Shown here: positions 55,221 to 62,909 of the stretch, piece by piece
Numbering within the stretch: position 1 is the first letter of the stretch
How the letters are laid out: each line of letters starts with the position of its first letter
Origin: Agrobacterium cavarae
GTDB lineage: Bacteria; Pseudomonadota; Alphaproteobacteria; Rhizobiales; Rhizobiaceae
Assembly (NCBI RefSeq): GCF_004310285.1
Contig: NZ_SISF01000028.1
Span: 205,154 to 269,153, forward strand
Length of the DNA: 64,000 nucleotides
Direction of reading: 5' to 3'
The notes under the pieces: model-generated
What the model was told of the DNA's origin: nothing
Database searches by the model: none
The model's input: only the letters and a program-made list of their open reading frames with translations
Translations under genes and position numbers: made by a program

Positions 55221-56252
55221 TTATTTCTGCAAAAGACGCCGCGTCCTGCAGTTTTCGACCGCCGCATCGATCATTGTCGACGCTGCCATTGGATCGTCGA
55301 AGACCATATCGATCTCGACCACCTGGCCGCTCCAAAGAAGCTCTGCTGCTTGTCCGGGAAGGCCCGCAAGGCGCACGGCATCTTTCGCTGTCGTTACCGG
55401 CAGCAGATCAAGATCCTTCGCCTCCTTCACCATATCGGCAAGCTCGTCCTCGCTGAACTGATGATGATCGGGAAACGACCGTTCAATGACGATCTCGCCT
55501 CCCAAGATTTCGACGGTGCGATAGAACTTGCTGGGGTCGGCGATACCGGCAAAAGCCAGAACGCGTTTTCCGGCGAAACCTGGCAGCGGGCGAGGCTCGG
55601 TCGATGCGACAAAGACCGGTTTTGCCGCGCGGGCTGCCGTTCGGATAATCGCATCCGCGGCACTTCCATCCCCGACTTTCAAAATGGCGTTGGCCTGGCG
55701 CATCTGTTCGGCCAAAGGTGCCCGCACCGGACCACCCGGCACGAGATGGCCGTTGCCAATTCCCCGTCGTGTATCGATGACAAGCAAGGCGTAATCGAGC
55801 GTCAACCTCGCGCTTTGAAAGCCGTCATCCATGATGATCAGATCGACGCCTTCCTTGACCAGACGCTCAGCGCCCTCGACGCGTTTGCGCGAAATCACCG
55901 TCGTCGCCTCGCGCGCAAGCAGGAGTGGTTCATCCCCCACGGCAGCAGAGCGATGATGATCCGGATCGACCAGCGTCGTTACGTCCAGCGTGCCGCTATA
56001 ACCTCTGCTGAGGAAGCCGGGCTTCAGTCCCTTGTCGAGCGCTGCGCGTGCAATAGCAATCGCCGTTGGCGTCTTGCCCGCCCCGCCCACGGTGAAGTTG
56101 CCGATGCAGATGACCGGAACAGGAACCGAGGCTCGTTTTGCCGTCTTCATGCGATGGCCCGCCACCCGGCCATAGAGATAGGAAAAGGGGCTGAGAGCCC
56201 AGGCTTCCCAGCCAGCTTTTCTCCACCAGAAGGGCGGCGCTTCCGAAACCAT
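55221..56252 (-). CDS. lpxK: Tetraacyldisaccharide 4'-kinase
   Basis: Inner-membrane kinase of lipid A biosynthesis, 343 residues. The P-loop is [20 protein letters not shown]. Other signatures are [54 protein letters not shown] and [20 protein letters not shown]. It lies downstream of waaA and a HAD phosphatase gene, so the run makes the lipid A-Kdo core. The start is ATG 56252. Confidence 0.96.
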   Translation of the reverse strand: MVSEAPPFWWRKAGWEAWALSPFSYLYGRVAGHRMKTAKRASVPVPVICIGNFTVGGAGKTPTAIAIARAALDKGLKPGFLSRGYSGTLDVTTLVDPDHHRSAAVGDEPLLLAREATTVISRKRVEGAERLVKEGVDLIIMDDGFQSARLTLDYALLVIDTRRGIGNGHLVPGGPVRAPLAEQMRQANAILKVGDGSAADAIIRTAARAAKPVFVASTEPRPLPGFAGKRVLAFAGIADPSKFYRTVEILGGEIVIERSFPDHHQFSEDELADMVKEAKDLDLLPVTTAKDAVRLAGLPGQAAELLWSGQVVEIDMVFDDPMAASTMIDAAVENCRTRRLLQK

Positions 56253-56292
56253 TGGCCTATGAATCCCAGTTACATTTTATGGTAGCAAGAGC

Positions 56293-56344
56293 TAAAGCAT
56301 GTCGCGCAAAAGTGTCCAGCCCTTTTGTGACGAAGACATGCGAC
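56293..56344. repeat. 52-bp palindromic intergenic repeat, copy 2
   Basis: Same length and layout as the copy at 45992-46043. It starts TAAAGCATGTCGCGCAAAAG, with inverted ends GCATGTC (56297-56303) and GACATGC (56335-56341) and inner CAAAAG/CTTTTG. It lies between the HAD phosphatase gene and lpxK, so a transcript of the cluster would carry the hairpin. Confidence 0.8.
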
Positions 56345-56375
56345 AGGGTGAGGATACCGGCACAGCCGTCCGAAA

Positions 56376-57098
56376 TCAGACGAAAGCGCGGTTTGGCAAC
56401 AGGGCTTCGAGCCCCGTAATATCATCGAAACAATAATCGCCATCGGCAGCCAGGCTGTCGCGCGATCCGGTGCCCGTCAGCACACCGATGCGCAACCCCG
56501 CCCCCGCATTTCTGCCCATATGCAGATCGTGATTATTGTCGCCGACGACCGCCACCTGCTCAGGCTTCAGGCCGGTCGCCTCGCAGAAGCCCAGCACCAT
56601 GCCCGGCTGCGGCTTGACGCCATGGCCGCTATCATAGCCCGCGACGAAATCGAGATAGACATCGAAGCCGAAGCGTTTTGCCAGTTCTCGAATGGAGGCC
56701 TCATTGTCGCTGGACGCGACACCGAGCTTGTAACCTCTGTCCTTCAGCCGTCCAAAGAAGGCTTGCAGATCCGTCACGGCAACGGACTTGCCCGCCGCCT
56801 CGGTAAACAGCCGATCCAGCCGCTCCGTCAGAGGTTGCAGGGCGCAGGGCGATCCGGCCGCAATCAGGCCGGCTGCAATTTCCGCCGTATTGCCTGCTGC
56901 CAGCAAGCTGTCCGGTTTCACATGTCCGGTGACCGGGTCCATGCCGCAGGCGAGAAGAAGACGGTCCGCAAGCTCTGCGTCGCCTTCAGCGGCGATCGCT
57001 GCCAGCTCGCGATTGACCGGACCCCAACTGGCGTCATAGCCGATCAGGGTGCCGTCCTTATCGAAAAGAACGGCGGCAATGTCGGCGGCGGACTTCAT
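56376..57098 (-). CDS. HAD-superfamily hydrolase
   Basis: Phosphatase-like protein of 240 residues. Motif I is AAVLFDKDGTLIGYDASWGP (DxDGT). Motif II lies in KLGVASSDNEASIRELAKRF, motif III at GVKPQPGMVLGF and motif IV in VAVVGDNNHDLHMGRNAGAG. This fits phosphoglycolate phosphatase-like HAD enzymes, but the substrate is unknown. The start is uncertain: ATG 57098, or a TTG at 57116 just 4 bp after the waaA stop; neither has a clear Shine-Dalgarno. It lies between waaA and lpxK, and a role in the lipid A/Kdo path is possible but unsupported. Confidence 0.85.
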   Translation of the reverse strand: MKSAADIAAVLFDKDGTLIGYDASWGPVNRELAAIAAEGDAELADRLLLACGMDPVTGHVKPDSLLAAGNTAEIAAGLIAAGSPCALQPLTERLDRLFTEAAGKSVAVTDLQAFFGRLKDRGYKLGVASSDNEASIRELAKRFGFDVYLDFVAGYDSGHGVKPQPGMVLGFCEATGLKPEQVAVVGDNNHDLHMGRNAGAGLRIGVLTGTGSRDSLAADGDYCFDDITGLEALLPNRAFV

Positions 57099-57120
57099 CG
57101 AATTGTTCTGGTCCAAGGTT

Positions 57121-58437
57121 TCAGCCCACCGCGCTGCGTGGCTGGAGCTTGGCAGACACCGTCAACGGGTTGATGTAGGGCTCGAGCGCCTTCAGCGTCA
57201 GCGATAGCGCACCGCGCATGTCCTGAATGACCCGGCCGCCGGCATCGATCATCTTGTAGCGCTCGTTATCATTGGCCAGCAGGTAGTGTACCGCCTTTGC
57301 CAGCATCTCCACATCGCGGATGATGCGGCCAGCGCCGGAGCGCAGAAGTTTCTGATAGGCTTCGCGGAAGTTCTGCACATGGGCGCCGGACAGAACCGCA
57401 CAGCCAAGCATGGCGGGCTCCAGCGGGTTCTGACCGCCTTCCGCCATCAGCGATCGTCCGACAAATGCCAGCTCCGTCAAACGGAGGTAGAGACCCATTT
57501 CTCCGATACTATCCCCGAGGAAGATATCGGTTTCCGGCGTGATCACATCGTTGCGGCTTCTGCGCGCCACCTTGAGGTTCATACCATTGAGCATGGCCTC
57601 GATCTCATCCGCCCGTTCCGGATGGCGGGGAACGATGATCGTCAACTGACCATTGCGGGATTTGATCGCGGCATGAACGGTGGCTGCCGCTTTCTCCTCA
57701 CCGTCGAAGGTGGAGATCGCTGCCCAGGTCTTCCGGTTGCCAATCTCACGCTTGTAGATATCCAACTGCGCCTGATCGCAGGGCGGCGGATCGGTATCGC
57801 CCTTGAGATTGCCCGACGTGATCACCGGCCAGGAACCGAGGTCTCTGAAACGTTCCGCATCCACATCCGACTGCACGACGACGAGCGCCAGTTTGCTGAA
57901 CAGCGCTTCGGCAAAATCGGAATAGCGCTTCCATCGGTCGAAGGACCGGTCTGAAATGCGGGCATTGACGCGGATTTGCGGAATGTGCCGACGCTCCAGT
58001 TCCATCATCGTGACCGGCCAAATCTCAGATTCAGCGGTGATGGCGGCGTCGGGAGCCCAATAGGTGAGAAAGCGATTGATGCAGATCTTGATGTCGAGCG
58101 GCACATATTGGTGGATGACATCGTTGCCAAGGCGTGTGCGGCTGATATCGGCCGACGTTACCGTGCCGGTGGTCAACAGCACATGGATGTCACGCTTGCG
58201 GATTTCGCGGATGAGCGGGATCAGCGCCAGGGTTTCGCCGACACTTGCCGCATGAAACCAGACCAGCGGGCCACGTGGGCGTTCGGCACTCGAATAGCCA
58301 AACCGTTCAAGACGCCGCTGCTTATCTTCTTTGCCTTTCGCCGCCCGGTAGGACAGGTAGGGCCGCGCGAAAGGATAAGCGGCCATTCCCGCCATTCTGT
58401 AACCCGACAGGGCAAAACGTGCGATCCGGCTGTTCAT
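57121..58437 (-). CDS. waaA: 3-deoxy-D-manno-octulosonic acid transferase
   Basis: Adds Kdo to lipid A precursors (KdtA/WaaA, GT30), 438 residues. It begins with a membrane-proximal segment (RIARFALSGYRMAGMAAYPF), then LVWFHAASVGETLALIPLIR, HVLLTTGTVTSADISRTRLG, WAPDAAITAESEIWPVTMME, TSGNLKGDTDPPPCD and GRSLMAEGGQNPLEPAMLGC. ATG 58437 gives the canonical start, with GAGGGCAG upstream; an open frame extends to 58542 without conservation. It lies downstream of DUF4170 by 209 bp. Confidence 0.95.
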   Translation of the reverse strand: MNSRIARFALSGYRMAGMAAYPFARPYLSYRAAKGKEDKQRRLERFGYSSAERPRGPLVWFHAASVGETLALIPLIREIRKRDIHVLLTTGTVTSADISRTRLGNDVIHQYVPLDIKICINRFLTYWAPDAAITAESEIWPVTMMELERRHIPQIRVNARISDRSFDRWKRYSDFAEALFSKLALVVVQSDVDAERFRDLGSWPVITSGNLKGDTDPPPCDQAQLDIYKREIGNRKTWAAISTFDGEEKAAATVHAAIKSRNGQLTIIVPRHPERADEIEAMLNGMNLKVARRSRNDVITPETDIFLGDSIGEMGLYLRLTELAFVGRSLMAEGGQNPLEPAMLGCAVLSGAHVQNFREAYQKLLRSGAGRIIRDVEMLAKAVHYLLANDNERYKMIDAGGRVIQDMRGALSLTLKALEPYINPLTVSAKLQPRSAVG

Positions 58438-58571
58438 ACGATGCTGCCCTCGATCACTCTGCGCAATGCTTTTCCCCCGATTAACGTGGCCGGCTACTTC
58501 TGATGAAAATGCGTCTTTTTTGTTATGATTGGGTCCCGGCAAAAAAATTGTCGCTCAATACCCAATATATT

Positions 58572-58596
58572 GTGCATCCCCGACTGGGGGATGCAC
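58572..58596. other. 10-bp stem-loop upstream of waaA
   Basis: GTGCATCCCC (58572-58581) pairs perfectly with GGGGATGCAC (58587-58596) over a 5-nt loop. On the minus strand a TATAAT lies about 25 bp before it and a run of seven T about 25 bp after it. It lies between DUF4170 and waaA. It could be a leader structure, a small RNA or a weak terminator. Confidence 0.5.
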
Positions 58597-58646
58597 TACC
58601 AATATGCATGCCGGATTATAGTGGAGAACAAGTGGGTGGAAAGCCG

Positions 58647-58883
58647 TTATTTGCTCTCGGGGTCGAGAAGGCGGTGCATATGCACTATAAAATAGCGCAT
58701 GTGGGCGTTATCGACAGTCTGCTGTGCCTTTGACTTCCAGGCGCCGAGTGCCGTCGCGTAGTCCGGGAAAATGCCGACGATATCGAGTGCTTTCAGATCG
58801 CGAAACTGCACTTCCTGGAGATTGTCGAGTTCGCCGCCAAATACGAGGTGAAGGAGCTGTTTCTTGTTATTCGCTTCGGTCAT
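58647..58883 (-). CDS. DUF4170 domain protein
   Basis: Small protein of 78 residues: LLHLVFGGELDNLQEVQFRD, LDIVGIFPDYATALGAWKSK and AQQTVDNAHMRYFIVHMHRL, then LLDPE. This matches DUF4170, an alphaproteobacterial family commonly next to waaA. The function is unknown. The ATG at 58883 is preferred over an in-frame upstream codon at 58910. It is 71 bp after the inositol-phosphatase family gene. Confidence 0.87.
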   Translation of the reverse strand: MTEANNKKQLLHLVFGGELDNLQEVQFRDLKALDIVGIFPDYATALGAWKSKAQQTVDNAHMRYFIVHMHRLLDPESK

Positions 58884-58954
58884 GTCCTGTCGTCTCTTCT
58901 TTCTTCTCAAAGGCGTTCAAGGAAGCCTTCATCTGCTGGATTTTGACGTAAAAA

Positions 58955-59764
58955 TCAACCTCTGGCCGATCGCCCAAGCTGCATCAACAGGGTCGGCAGG
59001 ATGTGGTTCGCCGCGGCACAGAGAGCGTCGTGTTTGACCTGCGGGCGATTGTAGATCAACGGCTTGCCGTCAAGATCGACAAGCTGACCGCCCGCCTGCT
59101 GCAGGATCAAATCGGCGGCGGCGAGATCCCAGTCATGCGAATTCGGCAGCACAAGCGTCCCATCGATCCGCCCGTCGGCTACCATGGCGAGGCGATAAGC
59201 CAGCGAGGGTACGTGCGGGATGCGCCGAACGGAGGGTTTGAAGTCTGACGGAAGGCGCGCAATCACTTCCTCGGGAGCGGCAAGCTGGATCGGTCCACTG
59301 GCAACTTTAGTGATCCTAAGCACCCCACCATTTTTTTCAGCACTCGCATCATGAAACGCCGTGAATTCCTCACCCAGCGCCGGCGCCACGAGGGCCGCGA
59401 CCACAGGTCTGCCCTTGTGAACCACGGCGACACTGACGCACCATGTGTCCTTGCCGTTGATGAAGGCGCGGGTGCCGTCGATCGGGTCGACCACGAAGAG
59501 GGTATCGCGCGACAGGCGCTTGTCATCATCGGTGGTTTCTTCCGACAGCCAGCCATAATCCGGGCGAGCGGAGCGTAGCAGTCTTTCGAGGATGTCATTG
59601 GCGGCATAGTCGGCGGCACTCACCGGCGAGCGACCGCCATCTTTCCACCAGACCTCGGGGTCCTTACGGAAATGCCGTAAGGCCTCCTGTCCAGCCTCGC
59701 GGGAGGCGTTCAAAACAAGGTCCAGATCGGAGCGCCAATCGGCTCCAGAAGTCTCAACTATCAT
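58955..59764 (-). CDS. Inositol monophosphatase/CysQ-family phosphatase
   Basis: Mg-dependent phosphatase of 269 residues. The metal and catalytic motifs are DYGWLSEETTDDDKRL, VVDPIDGTRAFINGKDTWCV and SHDWDLAAADLILQQAGGQL. It is a member of the IMPase/3'(2'),5'-bisphosphate nucleotidase group; the substrate (inositol phosphate or PAP) is not resolvable by eye. The N-terminus is uncertain: ATG 59764, or a GTG at 59788. It lies between pmbA (87 bp upstream) and DUF4170. Confidence 0.88.
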   Translation of the reverse strand: MIVETSGADWRSDLDLVLNASREAGQEALRHFRKDPEVWWKDGGRSPVSAADYAANDILERLLRSARPDYGWLSEETTDDDKRLSRDTLFVVDPIDGTRAFINGKDTWCVSVAVVHKGRPVVAALVAPALGEEFTAFHDASAEKNGGVLRITKVASGPIQLAAPEEVIARLPSDFKPSVRRIPHVPSLAYRLAMVADGRIDGTLVLPNSHDWDLAAADLILQQAGGQLVDLDGKPLIYNRPQVKHDALCAAANHILPTLLMQLGRSARG

Positions 59765-59851
59765 ACCGTCGTTCTGCGCGTGTCGCACATTTCCATTTGT
59801 GCTTTCACATGCGCATGAGCAAGACGCGAAAGCAACCGCCGAATGCCGATG

Positions 59852-61198
59852 TCAGCGTCCCGCTATCGTCATGCCTTCGATGGCAAGCGTGGGTGCTGCC
59901 ACACCATATTTGCGGTCCACGTCGTTAGCGGGTGTAACACGCATGAACATGTCCTTGAGGTTGGACGCGATCGTCACCTCGGAGACGGCGAACGAGGTTT
60001 CACCATTCTCGATCCAGAAACCGCTTGCGCCGCAGCTATATTCACCGGTGATCATATTGGCGCCATGGCCGATCAGTTCGGTGACATAAAAACCCGTGCC
60101 CACCTGACGGATCAGGTCTTGCGGCGAGATGTCGCCAGGTTCCAAGGCCAGGTTGGTGGATGCGGGCGATACGGAGGTCCCGCCCCGGACGCCACGACCA
60201 TTGGTTTCAAAGCCGATTTCCCGCGCAGTCGAGGTTGAGAGGAACCAGTGGTTCAAGACACCATCCTCGATCATCACCAGCTTTTCACCCCGCACGCCCT
60301 CGCCATCGAACGGACGCGAGGACGGGCCACGGATGATCTGCGGATCGTCAGTTATGGACAGGCCCTTTTTCAGGATCTGCTGGCCCATCTTGTCACGCAG
60401 GAAGCTCGTCTTGCGCGCTACCGATGCGCCATTGATCGCGCCCGCAATCGAGCCGACAAAGCCACGCGCGATGCGAGGATCGAACACGACCGTGATGTTG
60501 CTGCCGGTATCGACCTGTCTTGGATTAACACGCCTGACGACCCTTTCGCCCGCCCGGCGTCCGATGTCTTCCGGCGCATCGAGGTCGGCGAAATAAAGAC
60601 GGCTGTCGTAATCATAGTCGCGCTCCATCTTCGTGCCTTCACCAGCAATGACGCTGACGGAGCGGCCGAAACGGCTGCCCATATAGCTGCCGGAAAAGCC
60701 GTGAGAGGTGACAAGCACAAGGCCGCCCATGCCGCTCGAGGCACCGGCTCCGGAGGAGTTCGACACGCCCTTCACCGCAAGCGCTGCCTCTTCTGCTGCC
60801 AGCGCCGCATCGCGAAGCTGGTCGGCGGAGACCTCCGTCGGATCGAACAATTGAAGGTCGTCATAGGAGGTCGCAAGACGCTCCTTGTCGGCAAGACACG
60901 CAAAGGGATCTTCGGGCGAAACCTTGGCCATCGCAACGGCGCGCTCCGCAAGCGTCTTCAGGTCGAAACCGGGATTGGCCGAAACGCTTGCAACCCGCTT
61001 TCCGACGAAAACACGCAAGGAGAAATCATCGCTCTCGGAGGATTCTGTGCTCTCGACCTTTCCGAGCCTGACGCCCACCGACTGCGAACGGGAGCGCACG
61101 ATGACGGCATCCGCCTCATCGGCACCGGCGCGCTTGGCCAGAGTGACGAGTTCGCTTGCACGGTCGAGAAGCTTGGAAGAATCGATTTCTGAGGACAT
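59852..61198 (-). CDS. pmbA: PmbA/TldE family protein
   Basis: Partner subunit of the TldD metalloprotease complex, 448 residues. It has SELVTLAKRAGADEADAVIV, ESSESDDFSLRVFVGKRVAS, TNGRGVRGGTSVSPASTNLA and GTGFYVTELIGHGANMITGE. TldD/TldE trims small peptides such as microcins and affects CcdA turnover. tldD is not in this window, so the pair is unlinked here. The start ATG at 61198 gives MSSEIDSSKLLDRASEL. Confidence 0.93.
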   Translation of the reverse strand: MSSEIDSSKLLDRASELVTLAKRAGADEADAVIVRSRSQSVGVRLGKVESTESSESDDFSLRVFVGKRVASVSANPGFDLKTLAERAVAMAKVSPEDPFACLADKERLATSYDDLQLFDPTEVSADQLRDAALAAEEAALAVKGVSNSSGAGASSGMGGLVLVTSHGFSGSYMGSRFGRSVSVIAGEGTKMERDYDYDSRLYFADLDAPEDIGRRAGERVVRRVNPRQVDTGSNITVVFDPRIARGFVGSIAGAINGASVARKTSFLRDKMGQQILKKGLSITDDPQIIRGPSSRPFDGEGVRGEKLVMIEDGVLNHWFLSTSTAREIGFETNGRGVRGGTSVSPASTNLALEPGDISPQDLIRQVGTGFYVTELIGHGANMITGEYSCGASGFWIENGETSFAVSEVTIASNLKDMFMRVTPANDVDRKYGVAAPTLAIEGMTIAGR

Positions 61199-61289
61199 GA
61201 GGCGGGCCTTTCGTTGACCTTCATTTATGGCCGAGCTTTTGCCGCATCAAGGTCAAAGCGCCATTTCACCTGCATTTGAGCAGAAGCGC

Positions 61290-62228
61290 TCAGATATCCA
61301 GGCCACGCCCCCGGTGAAACAGCTCGATCTGCATGTCGATCTGCCGCTTCAGGTCGTCCTTGATGCCATCCGATTCGGCCAGCACCTCATGGGCCTTGAG
61401 GAAATCCAGCACACGAAAACGGTTGACCGGTGGGCGCAGGAAAATATGCGGCGGGCGCATGCGCAGCTTCAGGCCGATGGCCGATTGCATCATCAACTGG
61501 CTGGCGCCGAAAAGGCTTTCGATTCGGTTTGGCATGGTGGTGCCGTCTCCCTCCGGTCCGCCCACAACGTCGACAGCGATGACGATATCGGCATCGTCGA
61601 GGAGATGCTCGTAGGGAACGGGATTGAAGATCCCGCCATCGATCATGATGCGGTCATTCATGCGGATCGGCATGAAGAGAGCTGGAATGGCGGCGGAGGC
61701 CGCAAGCGCCTGACGCAGATCGCCGTCCTGGCAGATGACTTCCATCTGTGCGTAGTAGTCGGTCGCGATCACCTTCAGCGGAACACCGAGTTCGGCAAAA
61801 TCGCGCGGCAGTGCAGAGGGTAAAAGCGCATCGAGAATGAGTTCAAGATTGAACTGGCCCAAACGAAAGCCGAAGGCGGCATGGCGCATGGAGGCAGGGC
61901 CAAGGCTCCAGAGCTTGTTCGCCACGCTGCCCTTTTTGCCCATCAGCGCGAGCGTGTAATCGCGGATGTCCCTGCCGCTCATCCCGGCGGCCATACCGGC
62001 GCCCATGATGCCGCCGATGGAGGCTCCAGCGATAGCGCTTGGGCGAATGCCGAGTTCATCCATCGCTTCGATAACATTGATGTGGCAGATGCCACGTGCA
62101 CCGCCGCCACCGAAAGCCACCGCAAAGGTGGGATCGCTTCTTTCCGTTGCCGTTTCTTTGCGCTTACGCTTTTTGTCGGAGAGTTTCTTTTTCTTCGCAG
62201 CCACGAGAACAGCCTCATTTCCTGTCAT
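61290..62228 (-). CDS. Patatin-like phospholipase
   Basis: Patatin-fold lipid hydrolase of 312 residues. The oxyanion motif is VAFGGGGARGICHINVIEAM, the nucleophile Ser is in AIAGASIGGIMGAGMAAGM (GxSxG), and the Asp of the dyad is in MNDRIMIDGGIFNPVPYEHL. The N-terminus has a lysine-rich stretch (AAKKKKLSDKKRKRKE) that may contact membranes or nucleic acid. The ATG at 62228 is preferred because it precedes this stretch; longer frames exist. The gene is separated from pmbA by 91 bp and from rsmD by 123 bp. Confidence 0.9.
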   Translation of the reverse strand: MTGNEAVLVAAKKKKLSDKKRKRKETATERSDPTFAVAFGGGGARGICHINVIEAMDELGIRPSAIAGASIGGIMGAGMAAGMSGRDIRDYTLALMGKKGSVANKLWSLGPASMRHAAFGFRLGQFNLELILDALLPSALPRDFAELGVPLKVIATDYYAQMEVICQDGDLRQALAASAAIPALFMPIRMNDRIMIDGGIFNPVPYEHLLDDADIVIAVDVVGGPEGDGTTMPNRIESLFGASQLMMQSAIGLKLRMRPPHIFLRPPVNRFRVLDFLKAHEVLAESDGIKDDLKRQIDMQIELFHRGRGLDI

Positions 62229-62351
62229 GCGGTCGCGTCTCAGCAAAGCATCTGGGCAAAGCGACGCGACGGTCATACTGAGACTGGCTCTATGACATAA
62301 AGACGACAGGACAGTGACGCGGAGGTCTCCTCTCGCGTCCACTGAGGTGCT

Positions 62352-62909
62352 TCAGGGCTCGTAGCGGTAGAAATGCATTTTGGTATCGCCGAAGGTGCGG
62401 CTTTCCAGCGGCTTGAAGGCGGGATCGACCATCACGGCCACATCGCCTTGTTCTTCCAGAATTGCGAGCGCACCAGGCACGAGCCAACCGCCGAGATGGG
62501 CGGCCTGGAAGGCCTTCTCGCCTAACGCTTGCCCATAGGGCGGATCGGCGAAGAGGAGGTCGAAGGGCTCGATATTGTTGACCCCACCAAGCTTCGTCGC
62601 ATCGCGGCGCAAAATTCGAGCGCGGCCGTGAAGTCCCAGCGCATCGATGTTTTCCCACAAAAGCCCCCTGCCCTCGACGCCGTTTTCGACGAAAAGGGCA
62701 ACACGACAGCCGCGCGAGAGCGCTTCCAGACCAACGGCACCGGTGCCTGCGAAAACATCGAGAATGCGGGTGCCGTCCAGGCTTTCGGGGTAAGCATGGC
62801 TCAGAATGTTGAACAGGCTTTCCCGCGTCCGGTCGATCGTGGGTCTGATGGCATTCGACTTGGGCGCGGCCAGACTGCGGCCGCGAAACTCACCGCCAAC
62901 GATCCGCAT
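62352..62909 (-). CDS. rsmD: 16S rRNA (guanine(966)-N2)-methyltransferase
   Basis: Ribosomal RNA methyltransferase of 185 residues. The start MRIVGGEFRGRSLAAPKSNA and RPTIDRTRESLFNILSH are typical, followed by SAM motif I in ILDVFAGTGAVGLEALSRGC and the catalytic motif in FDLLFADPPYGQALGEKAF (DPPY). Its ATG overlaps the stop of the upstream pseudouridine synthase gene by one base (TAATG), so translation is coupled and both act in rRNA modification. Confidence 0.96.
   Translation of the reverse strand: MRIVGGEFRGRSLAAPKSNAIRPTIDRTRESLFNILSHAYPESLDGTRILDVFAGTGAVGLEALSRGCRVALFVENGVEGRGLLWENIDALGLHGRARILRRDATKLGGVNNIEPFDLLFADPPYGQALGEKAFQAAHLGGWLVPGALAILEEQGDVAVMVDPAFKPLESRTFGDTKMHFYRYEP

Noticed and set aside
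58503..58733. 76-codon plus-strand frame in the waaA-DUF4170 gap
   Set aside because: It overlaps the DUF4170 coding region and the stem-loop, and shows no family or ribosome binding site.
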